Below, piece by piece: positions 1 to 11,607 of a DNA stretch of 60,000 nt (position 1 is its first letter; every line of letters begins with the position of its first letter). The stretch lies in the NCBI GenBank assembly GCA_914767715.1, contig OU612067.1:6202001-6262000 (forward strand). The letters are read 5' to 3'. Source of the stretch: Membranipora membranacea. Its lineage: Eukaryota; Bryozoa; Gymnolaemata; Cheilostomatida; Membraniporidae. The translations under genes were made by a program, and so were the position numbers. A model generated the notes under the pieces. It was not told the origin of the DNA, did no database searches, and was given only the letters and a program-made list of their open reading frames with translations.

Positions 1-173
1 TCATATCTTATCATGTCTGAATCAGAGTATCGGACAAAATATGGACAAGTCTGAGCAACGTTAGGTCATCAAGCCTCACAGATAAATATGATACACAGAG
101 TGAAGCTATTATATAAATGATGTTACTGCATATAATGATCTATAATGCTTGGATTAACTTAAAAGACACATAC

Positions 174-3100
174 CTGGTGAACATGGTACGTCCTCAAAGG
201 TGAAGTTCGCTGGTCCCATTATGGATAGATCGCTCATACTTAACAGATTACCCTGTGTGAGGCAATTCACATTTTTTATCTCATCATATGTCAACTCATA
301 GTCCCACATGCTGAACAATGCTATTTTCCCCTCAACTATGTCGGTAATTTCAAAGCCTCCCACTACAATGTGAAAAACACATGTATAAGAGCAAAATGTT
401 CTAAAGAATGAGAACATGACTTCTAGTAGTTGAAATGTTCTGGACATCAGCCTTGTCAGAGAATTTACGAAAAATAAAATAAGACTAAACACATAATTTT
501 TAATCGGGATGTAGAATTAATGTGCTAGGTCTTGTTACAGGCCGGCTATTGTCTAGCACCAAAAATCAGTGATTGTATGAAGAAATTAATTATATATTTA
601 AGAATGACTGAGTCATAACTCACATTGTGCATTACCGCCATGGCAGTCCTGATCCTGAAGAAGGACAAGAGAGCAATTAGGTAGCATTATCCCAACCATT
701 ATTTGTATTGAAACCCAAAGCTCCATTTTAGAGCCAGCATCAGATGTTTTACTGTACCACTAAGAAAAGGAAAAAGGTAGAAGTTAGCCAAAAGAGCGCA
801 GGCAGTCAAAACTATTCTCCTTACAGAACTGAGTAGATCAGCTTTTTCTCATATGATAGACACAATGCATCTTGAGACGCTTGATAAAAAATATAGCAGA
901 GTAGCACGTTGTGGCAAAATATTCTCTGGCTGCCCTAAAAGTGTTTAGGAAAGCAAAAAAAACAACCATTGTTCATATCAAAGCTTTGACATAGAGACGG
1001 ACATGTATGTTATCTCCCCTGTTACAGATTAACACTAAACTGGTGATCAAATTACAGTAAAACAGTGAGCCAGCCCGGGCTTGCCTAGGACAGAAACAGG
1101 GCTACTCTACTTACACTAGAAATTATCAAAAAACAGTATTGGACAAGGGTTGCGTAGTCAAAGATATTTTAGTTTTAACCCGTTACAGGGGAGGGGAGAT
1201 AACATACTCTAGACACTTCTAGACCCTAGGTTTTCGTATTTAAATTAGGTTACATCATTCAATAATGTCCTTCTGCGAAAAAAATCACTTTTTTTGTCCA
1301 TTGCTTTGGCAAAGCTTTGATATGAACAGCGTTTGTTCTTTGCTTTCCTTAACACTTAAAACACTACAGAAGGACGAGGGCAATATATAAGATGTCTGCC
1401 ACTATTTGTCCACCTGTTGTCGTTTTCGCCTGTTTTGATGCTCTTCAAGAACAATACTCTTTTTAAATGGCATTAGTGAGAACTTATAGATCACAATAAA
1501 GGCAGTCTTGGTTCCTTTCTTGCAACAATTGTTTTTGGGTGAAAGCTACAGATGATGATGCTGAGAGTTGTCTTGTTTTTCTTATTATCGCTTGAATGCT
1601 GGTGGGCAGTCCAGCAAACACGGCAGGACTTTTGATACCGAATGTCTCGGAGAGGCAGGGGGGGGGAAATAAGGGATGTTTTCATAGTAGTAATTTTCAC
1701 GTATTACTTCCAACAATTGGGACATCTGATCATGTGATTGCTTAGACTTGAGAAAAAAGAATTTGTATATTCAAAATGTAGAAAATAAACTGATTCAGAT
1801 ACTTACTTTGAAGGTCTGTCCATTTGTCATACTGAAGCAGTGCTGGTTCCAGCCAAGAAATCTTGCAGCAAGGGATGCAGGGCTCTGACCAGAGGAAGGA
1901 TAGGAAAGATCCCTGCGTTGTCTAACTCTCAGCCCAGCATTACCAAAAATATCAACATAAAACTCATTCGCTGACTCTACAATTTTAACAAACCTGCCTG
2001 GAATACTTCCCCTTATTCGGTATTATGATTAGTTCTACTGAAGGTTTGAGGGCCAAGATTCAAGTGATATTCACACCAAAATAAAAGAGCTCATTTTATA
2101 CACATAGAGAATTGATATGGAGAAATCAACCATAAGGTTGCTGTCAAGTACTGTTATGGTTATGGCTGTTATACCTCCCTATATATTGGCTCACATCAAC
2201 TGTGTACTTAATTAGGATTAATGCTCAGGCTTCATGATAAGACAGAGTATAACTTGAAATTGGGCCTGCGAAGCCCAACTACAGGTATAAATAACGTAAA
2301 AAGCTGTAAAAATTAGACATACGGTTGATAAGGACTTCATTGGACTTCTATATAAATCACCCTGTTCTCACAGGGGATCCAAATAATTTATGGTGAATAA
2401 ATGATAATCATATTGATGGGGTTCAAACCCCCTTACCCTAATTCAAAATCTAAATTTCATATTGTATTTTGTAAAAACCAGGCTGACTATCTCTCGCTAA
2501 ACTCCCGCTAACTCTCGCCAAACAAAATTGATAATGGAATATGGGTGTCTAAATGACTTGGTTCCTAAACATAGCAACACTAGACATTCTGAGCGTCACC
2601 GCAATCAACGCAAAACTAAGATCCAAGCACTTACATTAATTTTTATCCTATTTATTTTTTTTATCATCTGAGATGCCAACAAAATGCAAGTTTATGTATT
2701 TTATCCTTTTGCTTTCTTTCTTTTACCAAGACATGACAGGGTGGCCAATTCTTTTAACGTACCATACCAAAGGTTTGAAATAAAGATTATATTATGCTAT
2801 CTTATGAGAATCGACAAATAACAATTAACATAATGTCAACATGTCAATAATTGAGCTGAATGAAGCATTACTAAAAATCCATTCTAAACTCACTTAAAAA
2901 CATATTCACATAGTTGTAGATCTAACGACTAACCATGGGAGGCTAAGCTAATTAAAGCGTCCTTCTTATAGTCATCATCATCTGCAACACCAAACATCCA
3001 AAAACAGGCAGAGAAACTCTCAAGGGCAGGTAGCCCTGTAGCATACAGGAATGTGTCTGTTCTATTCTCCTGAGTATACATGGGTACCAGCTCTCCTGCA

Positions 3101-3886
3101 GGATAGACACAAAGGCGGAGTAAGACAACAACGACGAAATGCATTAAACCACCATGTTACGAGTAGTTGATGTCTAATTACAGAATTAAGCATCTGATTT
3201 CCGTGTAGGCATAATCTTAAGGTTCAGGGCATATATAAAAGGCTCCTAAATCTATTTCAGAATAATTAACGAATTTGATAATTGGCAAAAGCCGGACAAT
3301 AATATGCACGCATATAGACGATTGTTCCAGAAAACAAATTTCTAAATCAATCTCTAAATCCTTGAAATTTGACAATGGGGGTCAGGTCACAATTAGATGA
3401 CTATTTCCTGTCAATAATTCCACAGTCTCAGTAAGCTGATATTGGCATTCATTTGGATAAACCCAGAGGATTAAACGGGGAACAACTGATATTGCAAGAT
3501 AGACACAACCTCAAACGCCTAAAATAATAAGTTTTTGCTGCTCTTTGCTCTCAAATCAAAGAGATTAAGAAGTAAGGATAATGATGTAAGTTGGTGCCAT
3601 TGCTAAAAGAAAAAGTGAAAAGCAGAAAATAGACTGTTACGGCAATAATTGATTCATTGTAGATAATGGTGATACCGTTGTAAGTCATTGCTATGGAAGA
3701 AAGAAAAAAAGGAAACCAACATTACACATTACTAAAACCCTTAATTTTCAATCCTGTAGACACTAAATTTCCTCTCAAAGAATAAATAAGCAACTTACCA
3801 AGTGCAACATCAGTTTTGGAAAGTCCAATAAAAATAAGAGTAGTCATGAAGAATGTTTTTTTAGCTGATACCAATTTGTTGAACAT
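174..3886 (-). CDS. LamG/pentraxin-like secreted protein, copy A (3' end beyond window)
   Basis: Five exons read on the minus strand: 3799-3886, 2934-3095, 1807-1976, 624-759 and 174-362. All have GT/AG borders, and lengths after exon 1 equal those of copy B (162, 170, 136, 189 nt). Exon 1 starts at ATG 3886 and encodes a short basic start plus a hydrophobic stretch (FFMTTLIFIGL), a likely signal peptide. Exons 2-5 form one LamG/pentraxin-like jellyroll domain: LPALESFSACFWMFG resembles the first strands, NQHCFSM the middle and IALFSMWDYELTYDEI the last strands. The final exon here ends in a phase-1 donor. The PAN exon seen in copy B must lie below position 1, so this model is partial at its C-terminus. 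Probably extracellular, binding carbohydrate or protein ligands; that role is inferred from the fold only. Confidence 0.8.
928..1383. repeat. Foldback (inverted-repeat) element in intron 3 of LamG copy A
   Basis: The left arm (928-1026) and right arm (1182-1383) are imperfect reverse complements. Shared blocks in order are GTGTTTAGGAAAGC, GTTCATATCAAAGCTTTG and GTATGTTATCTCCCCT. The right arm contains an extra segment of about 100 nt. It looks like a non-autonomous foldback or MITE-like element; no ORF is present and no clear target duplication was seen. Confidence 0.55.
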
Positions 3887-4840
3887 GGTTGCTATTTGTG
3901 TAACAAATTAAAGCTGCCTGGTGTACATGTAGTTCATGAATATTTTGAAAGAACCACTGCCTTTCGCATTTACACATTCCATACCATTCCTAAGCAGAAG
4001 TAATTTCAGAAATTAAAATATTTTAATCAGTATAAGAGGCCATTCTTAGACAGGAAGTACAAAGTTCAATTTTTCCTGCCTTAGAATCTTTGATTACAAA
4101 CTCTTGTTATTCTTAATTGAATATTAATCTTGAATCATCATGTCATGCTTGTTAGAGTTTGCTATGGAAATTGATATCCTGTGACATGTACTTCATGCAC
4201 ACATATGAGGAGTTACTTCTCACATTGCTGACAGTGAACCATTGATATTAAATGACACAGAGATAAGCTTTTGTTGTAGTGCAAAATATCTACAAAATTA
4301 TTTAATGGCTAAACATAAAAAAAACGGAAGAAAGTCAGCTGACCTTCAGGTCCTTAATATTATCTTTTCGGTTTGACCTCGACCTTGACCTTGAACTAAT
4401 TACGTTCCACAGAAGAAAAAAGTGTTGCCAATTATAATGCAAAAAAACTCAATTTAAAACAGAAATAGATTTTAGTTGAATAACTAACAAAAACCTGAAC
4501 AAGGACGGTGAGTAGGTGTTGCAATGAAATAAATAGTATGGGCATTTGGAGAACGTCGCCTTCCAAATTATTAGTGTCCCAAAAATTCACATGGAATTTT
4601 CTGTGCAATGAAGCTGTAACAGAAGAAAAAGTCGTTCTCCTACTCAGTTTGGTTGAAGCTAAACCTATCAACTGACAGAAGAAAAAACACTGCACCCATA
4701 TAACTTTTCTCTGCCACACTTTTGGCTCCAACACAATCTCTATCCTTTTCTATAAGTTACATTTTTTCTTTTTTGTTGACTTCCTCGAGTTCTCCATATA
4801 TATAGGATACAATCTCATAATATTCAATTACCATTTTCAG

Positions 4841-7645
4841 TTAATTATCCATAATTAAAGCATGATGAGTACAATTCCCATCAATCTTCAGCCAAGTCAG
4901 CATTCTGTTGAAGCCAATTAGCTCACAAATCCCGAGAAACTGCCAATAATTGACTGAATAGCAGTCTGGGTTTGCAGCACAATAGAAGACGCAGGTAGAG
5001 GCTTTGGGAACGGATGTTAGGCTCATGATTGTGTTGTTTAGCAGCTTGACACCAAATCGCTTCATGAATAACATACCGAGGTCGCCTACAAGTCTGCTGA
5101 CTGCAAAACAATATCATTTGTCTCGAATAATAATCCATGTCACATCAATGAATGCATCCTTCCTTCTCATTTATGAATAATATATCAATATGTAAAAGTA
5201 CACGATCATTATTGCAAACTACCTATCTTATGATCAAGTTAGTATATGAGACTTGACTGCAATGATTAAAAGTGACCTGAATTTTCTCATATAACATCAG
5301 ATTGCTGAGCATCATGAGGTCATCAAGACAATAAAATACTTATTAGGAAATGTTGGAGTTTCTCTTACCATGTCATTTACTATACATATAAGACACATAC
5401 CTGGTGAACATGGTACGTCCACAAAGGTGAAGTTTGCAGGTCCCATGATGGATAGATCGCTCATACTTAACAGATTACCCTGTGTGAGGCAATTCACATT
5501 CTTTATCTCATCATATGTCAACTCATAGTCCCACATGCTGAACAATGCAATTCTTCCCTCAATAATTTGGTCAAATTGGAAGCCTCCCACTAAAATGTAA
5601 GAGAAATATTAAAAAGAATGTCACAGTGTTCACAAACTTTCATTAGTGTAATTATTGTATCATACAGGCTTTTATGGCTGCTTAGTTACATAGTTGAAAT
5701 GTCGTGTACATACGAAATATGAATGTCTCAGTAGAGAAGAACAGTGTGGAAGAATGAATAGTTATGGAAGAACAATTACGGACGGGCCATGGTCTAAGGA
5801 AAAAGGAGCTGCGTGCATTCAGAAATATATCACGCTTGTTACTTGGGTGTACCTTGAGGCTCAGAGAAAGTTTGTACATTGAATAAGCTTCTCATCATTC
5901 ATCATAGATTGCAATGGTTAGGTCAAAATGCTGATGTCTTTTTTTAAGACTTAGACCGAACTTACACTGACAACTACTATCATGACAGTCTTGATCCAGA
6001 AGAAGGACAAGAGAACTGTTTGGTCGTATTGTTTTGTCTGGCATTTGTGTTGAAAACCATAGCTCCATACTGGAACCAGCAACCGATGGTTTACTATACC
6101 ACTGAGTGTAGCAAAAAGACAAACAGATAACGCTATGCAAGGTCAACTATATCATTAAAACCGATCTCAGCAGAAAGTCGCAAATTTTTGTAGCTGGTTC
6201 ATAGCTAAACCAAAACTCTAAGTCTCAAAGGTCATGTGGCATCTACAATTATGAGAAGATCATTGACTTTTTCAAGTTAAATGAGACTGTGCATCAAAAA
6301 TAAGCGAGATAACCTTGCTGAGTCTATGCCAAAGTTTTTCTCATAAAAGTGAGTATACACAAAAATAAAGAAATACTGTTAACGTTACTGACTGTGAAGT
6401 TTTGTCCTCTTGTCATACTGAAGCAATGCTGATTCCAGCCAAGAAATCTGGCAGCAAGTGACCCTGCGCTCTCCCCAGACAAAGGAGGTGTTATATCCTG
6501 TCTCTGTCTAACTCTCACCCCACTACTACCAGAAAGCCTAACGTAAAACTCATTTGGTGACTCTAGAAATTCAAAACATTTGACATGGGTATGGTCATTT
6601 TCCTTGCAATCGCTATTAATTCAAATGAAAGGTTGAACTTAGTTTCAAGTAACTCTCTAAGCATGAACCCATTATATTGTTCTAAAGTGGCTCTTGGACA
6701 CTAGTTGTCATTGTACAGGTACAGACGGCTATTCATATTACCACATCATAAACCATTACCATGTTTTCAAGACCACATAAAGTCAGAATTTTTCACATAG
6801 CTGTAGATCTTAATACTAACCAGGTAATGCTAAGCTAAATACAGCATCTTTTCTATAATCATCGTCATCTGGAACACCAAACATCCAAAAACAGACAGAG
6901 AAACTCTCAAGGGCAGGTAAACCAGTAGCATACAGGAAAGTGTCTGTTCTATTCTCCTGAGTATAAACAGGTACCACGTCTCCTGCAGGATAGACACAAT
7001 ATGGAAGTGAGGAAAATATACAAGAACAAAATATGATGGGCCCACCTGTGTTTCTGCAGGTTTAAATGAACTGATCAGGTATGAAATAAAAGAACAACGT
7101 CAAAATTATCCCATCTTCTTTGCTGCATGTTACGCGAATTTCTGATTCAATTTGTAATTCATCCGATTTCCGTGTAGGTGTTACTTTAACAAAGGTTATC
7201 AGTATTAATGGACCAGTTTGCTGTTCAATAATATAGCAATGGGCCATGTCAGGCCGACAACCCTTATATGTCCGCTGTGTTTCATAGGGTGGCAATGGTG
7301 AAATGGACTGAGCAATGGGACGAGAGCACACAACTCTGAGTAGTAAATAGCGGGCATACTAATTAGCGCCATCAACCCATTCAATTTTGAGGATGGTAAG
7401 ATGGCGCTATCATTTAGCGTGCTTGCTATTCACTGCCGTATGAGTTTGAATCCCATTGGGGGAGCTTCCAAGGTTGATTGTTCCAGCCCACAGCACCCTC
7501 TGGTGTATACCTCTTCCCAGGCATATATTTTGTTCTCTCAAAAAAGGTTTAAATACTTACCGTTAGCAATATCAGTCTTGTGAAATACAATTATTAAAGT
7601 AGTCATGAAGAGTCCCTTTGTGACCGCTGAAAATCGGTTGAACAT
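4841..7645 (-). CDS. LamG/pentraxin-like + PAN/apple domain secreted protein, copy B (complete)
   Basis: Six exons on the minus strand: 7561-7645, 6821-6982, 6393-6562, 5966-6101, 5401-5589 and 4841-5100. The coding length is 1002 nt, giving 333 aa with stop TAA at 4841-4843. Residues 1 to about 25 look like a signal peptide (LFMTTLIIVF). Residues about 30-247 form a LamG/pentraxin-like jellyroll (LPALESFSVCFWMFG, LGWNQHCFSM, IALFSMWDYELTYDEI). The last exon (residues about 248-333) looks like a PAN/apple module, with closely spaced cysteines in STCVFYCAANPDCYSVNYW, then ICEL and GNCTHH. No membrane anchor follows, so secretion is likely. The neighbour at 174-3886 is a tandem paralogue with the same exon phases and, after exon 1, the same exon lengths. 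Ligand and physiological role are unknown; lectin-like or matrix binding is inference. Confidence 0.85.
7424..7500 (+). repeat. SINE-like fragment (tRNA-type B box)
   Basis: A B-box-like block (AGTTTGAATCC at 7443-7453) is followed by CATTGGGGGAGCTTCC and then GGTTGATTGTTCC. The same order is found on the minus strand at about 30480-30600: GCTATTCATTGCC, a perfect B box, CACAGAGGGAGCTTTC, then GATTGATCGTTC. This suggests one dispersed tRNA-derived family. It lies in intron 1 of LamG copy B. Confidence 0.45.
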
Positions 7646-10120
7646 TGTGGGTTTTAGGATAACGGAACTATAGCTGCAGATCTACATGTAGTTCTGTGAT
7701 CCTGTGATAAGTGAAAATCCACTGCAACAAACCATGACTTATCACTCTCAAAAATTACATTTATATTTAGTTTTCGAAGACCGTTAGCTTAATCGAAAAT
7801 TTTCAATCATGCAAGATGTCATTATCAAGTTTTTCAACAAACTGATTTGTGAAAGAGATACTGCTTGTAATCATAACAAAGTAACAAATTTAAATAAGAA
7901 TTTTCCCTTGAACAGAGGTTGTTAGCCAAGGTGAATACTTTTTAATCGTGGTAAGAGGCCTTACTTTCTTTCTTTAATATTTTGTTACTTACATTACCAT
8001 GATGACTGTTGATTAGAATCACAGCAACTAAAAATAATTAAATCATCTATTTACGTTAGTGTTTATTTTAGAAAAAAGTCATTTATATCATCATGCAGTT
8101 GTGATCCTCACAATTAGTGAGCAACTTTTTCCCAAATTACTAACACGTATCTGTCTTTTAATCACAATTAATGGATGTTAACAGAGATGCATGAGAGTGT
8201 GTGGCTTCAGCTTCAGTGAAAACAAAGGATTCTGATTGGGTTTGCAGAATCTATTAAGCAAATGGACAGGACAATTGATTGAAAAGCATTGCTATCATAA
8301 TCAAGAGAGAGGTTTTAAATATGAGTATCTGCTAAACATCCTCCATAACGATCCTGAAATCTGCTTTCACAAACACAGCCCTGATCATAAACACGACTTT
8401 CACAATAATAATCTATTCACAGTCTATGATTTATCCTCTTTAGCAAGCCAATGGTGACCGAGAAAAAAGTTACACGAACTCAACAGCCGAGCAGATTATG
8501 AGCATTTATTACTGATTGTTGATAATCATATTAAAGTCAACCCACTGACATAATCAGCTTTAAATGGTGTATCAGAAAGAGTAGAGTCAAGATAGAATAG
8601 TTAACTTTTCAATATATTGATTGAGTAATAGGCACTACCGAGGACTTAGATTCATATATCATATTCAGCTTATGTTTGCAGATTTTTGTACTTTTTCAGC
8701 AAAAATTGATACCATTCTGACCCCTCTCCTACCTTGACCTTAAAGTTGTCTCCCCTTAAACAGTGAATTAACACCAGACATAAAATTGCATAAGGGTTAA
8801 AGTATTATCTTTGTAAATGTTGATCGTGTGTTGTGTGTGGAGTGTCCGCTACAATAAGTATATCATAGAATATGTTGGAGCTTTTCCCTGAGAACATCAT
8901 GCCTACAATCAAGTGAATTTTGTTTCTTTATCATCTTCATATGCACGGTTAGTCTTCTCGTTTTGTCTGTTCTGCTCCTCCGACAGTTTTCTAAAATATT
9001 AAAACAGAGCAGTTAACGAAACTCAGAAATAGGAATGGCAATTCTTATTCCACTGGGGAAACTTGCGGTCTGTAAGGATCGTAGCAGGGTTTGTTCACTG
9101 CCACTGATATATGTTCATGGATTAGGGGAACATATCTGACTCTTCATAAGCACATCGCAATTTATGTATGGTTATAATAATGCATTTCTTCTATTTGAAT
9201 GGTTTAAAAGTAATATTATGCTACAGCCGACCACTTGTGAGACTTTTACAACGCCGCCAAGTTTTCTGATATAAGAATTTCATTGACCCTGTAAACAGTG
9301 ATAAAGGACCGAATTCTGATAGCTCCAACCTTGGAAATAAAATAATTGCATTGCATTTTCAAGCTCAATGGTGATTAGGACAGCCATCTCGACCGTAGAT
9401 GGAATGACTGCCTACGGTTGCGAGAGCCTTTACAAACACAATTAAAGGTTGGCTATGTTTAGTGGCAGCGTTTTTGGCAATTGGGCAACATTATATAAAG
9501 TACACTATAACCATTGCGATCGGTATGAAAAACTATACCTAAAACAACTCTGAAACCCAGTTTTTTAAATTAACTTCTAGCCACTTTGTGCATAGGTTGC
9601 TAGCGGACTATGACGAGTGCTTGTTACAACTATAATCAATCAGCAGGTAATATATCCTGTCATATTTCCAAATCTCAAACTTCCAATATACCCTGATCAC
9701 CTGAACTCTAAAGCCATGAGTCTATTTGGTGGGTTCCCTGATCATACTTTTTCTAGATTATAGCTAATATGAACAGGACCCTATGCAGGCCAAAATGGCA
9801 ACAAGAATGAAATATCTTGAAGAGAACTCCAGGGAACACACGAGTATCTGGCTGAGTTCAGGGGAGATTAATCATAAAGCAATTATAAGTTCAGATCCTC
9901 CCTTCTATAGACAACAGCTAGGATGATGTTTCAATGATCAATTTAAGTTGAGCATTGTCACCTTAAAACTCAACATGTTTCAAGATTAACTCGAAACATG
10001 ACATGACAATAAATTTAAACATAAATAATCCAATACATTTATTTGTAATTTGGATTTGCTCCCCCTTGACCCTTCCATATTTTTAACATACAGATATTTA
10101 CATCACGAATGCATATCATA
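7646..10120. other. Intergenic stretch without supported gene
   Basis: AT-rich DNA between LamG copy B and the small plus-strand gene. The open frames here are under 75 codons, lack splice context and show no recognisable domain. I see no RNA gene or clear repeat, apart from short A/T runs. Confidence 0.5.
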
Positions 10121-10260
10121 GCACCACATAATCAGTACATTACGTATTTATCAGCAACATAAATGGGTATAGTATATTTACACAATGAGTACATTGGTGC
10201 TGATAAGAGATGGATATTAACCCTAGTAAAGTCCAGGTTTATCATATCACTATGAGTATG
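10120..10260 (+). promoter_or_regulatory. Probable promoter/5' region of small gene copy 1, conserved in copy 2
   Basis: The stretch around CACAATGAGTACATTGG and CTGATAAGAGATGGATATTA is nearly identical to 18,960-19,060 upstream of the second gene copy, while surrounding intergenic DNA has diverged. Both copies also share ATCAGTAC and CATGAGAGTG blocks. Retention of short blocks in otherwise diverged flanks suggests regulatory or transcribed 5' sequence. No clear TATA box was identified. Confidence 0.45.
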
Positions 10261-10504
10261 ACCAGCGTACAAGTATTCATGAGAGTGTGTTTATAAACAT
10301 CCCTACTTCAGGTAGGTTACATGGACTGGTGACTTGGGTGGCTCTATATCATGAAGTATAGAAGACAGTAGATCTATGTTGGTAAGTTAGTAATATGACG
10401 GTTGTAAATGATGGTATTCTGATTGTTTGAGTGCTCTGCTATTGTGTGTGGGGTTAATTTTTCAATGATTTAATAGTCTAATGAAATCTCTTTTCGCTTT
10501 ACAG

Positions 10505-11028
10505 ACCAACCTAAGGAATTATTGTTGTCTCAATGCACTCCTTGAAACAAAACGGTGATTGCAACCCAGAGGTCCATCGAAATAAATCGCAGAAGCTATA
10601 AAGAGGCTGGAAATATGACAGACGACAATACCACAGAAGCAGCCTCTTCTAACCTTAGCTCTATACAATCTGAAGTCTCTAATCACACACATCACGCAAA
10701 TCACTTGCACCCACAATGCACATTTCCTCAATACACTGTACGCTGGCTGCACACAATACATCATGATCAGACTGATATAGGTGTCAGACGCAGTCACCAT
10801 TACCTCAGTAAAAGACTTAGTTTGTATCGAAAAGCTTTCTCAGTAGAATCACTGAACACCATCGGTAAAGATGAAGAGGTGATAACTTCAAAACATTCAG
10901 TGTTCACTGACTTGAATAACAATGTACTAAGTAGTGTGCTGTTACCGTTAGGAATAAGGAAGAAATCTATCAGTACTACAGATATTCCAGTACAGTTTTT
11001 ATCATTCAAAAAATTACCTAACCCGTAA
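10505..11028 (+). CDS. Unrecognised basic, His/Ser-rich protein, copy 1 (137 aa from ATG 10615)
   Basis: The exon begins after an acceptor (TTTCGCTTTACAG) near 10504. A stop in frame at 10543 leaves ATG 10615 as the first usable methionine; the stop codon ends at 11028. A donor-like GTAAGT near 10382 suggests a non-coding first exon. The first 43 residues or so are polar and His/Ser/Thr-rich. The last 94, from WLHTIHHDQTDIGVRRSHHY to the end PNP, differ from copy 2 at only about eight positions, mostly conservative, although many codons differ silently, so the protein is under constraint. It has no signal peptide, membrane segment or zinc pattern. An RRSHHYLSKRLSLYRK stretch is strongly basic. 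AATAAA lies at 11200-11205. I do not recognise the family. Confidence 0.65.
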
Positions 11029-11199
11029 CTCATTGCGTAAATATTGATGGTGTTATGTTTTTTTCTTAACATTAGATTGCTATTTCCTGTTTTGTGATCA
11101 GGACATGCGGGTATGTTCAGAGTACAAAGTATCATTGGTCATCATATTATCAGCTGCAAATTTGACAATATTTATATTTAAATACACCAACACTGCTGC

Positions 11200-11205
11200 A
11201 ATAAA
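11200..11205 (+). promoter_or_regulatory. Candidate polyadenylation signal AATAAA of small gene copy 1
   Basis: AATAAA about 170 nt after the stop codon at 11028, in the correct orientation. It is the first canonical hexamer noticed downstream. Confidence 0.4.
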
Positions 11206-11607
11206 TTAAATGCTCAAACTCATCATTTTTTAGTTTCTACAAACATGGTACGGATATTTTCAGTATCATTCAGCCCCTAGATAAAGGCAGCTATACATAT
11301 TATAATATTATAGCATTTGCTCTCAATCAATCTTGTGAGAACAAGTTTGATTACCAGATGGTAATGTCTGTCTCGCAGCAATGAGTCAAGAGCCAACTTA
11401 TGTCCTTCAATATTAATTTATCTCTAACATAACATATTGAGGTGATAATTCTGAGTTAATTTGACCTGTCCATACTTATAACCAAAGATCTGCTTTCTCT
11501 TTATGCAGCAACGGCAGCTTTTCTAGCATAAATACAAATTCCATAGTTGCGACATAAGCAATACTTGACATGAATCTGTCTTGGTTTAATTTATATCATT
11601 ACTTGAC

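Noticed and set aside
8236-8457. 73-codon plus-strand ORF
   Set aside because: Isolated, no ATG in good context, no splice sites or similarity; likely chance.
10519-11135. Minus-strand ORFs opposite small gene copy 1, also 20278-20526
   Set aside because: Mirror frames of the conserved plus-strand coding exon; the plus frame is the one with silent-site differences between copies.
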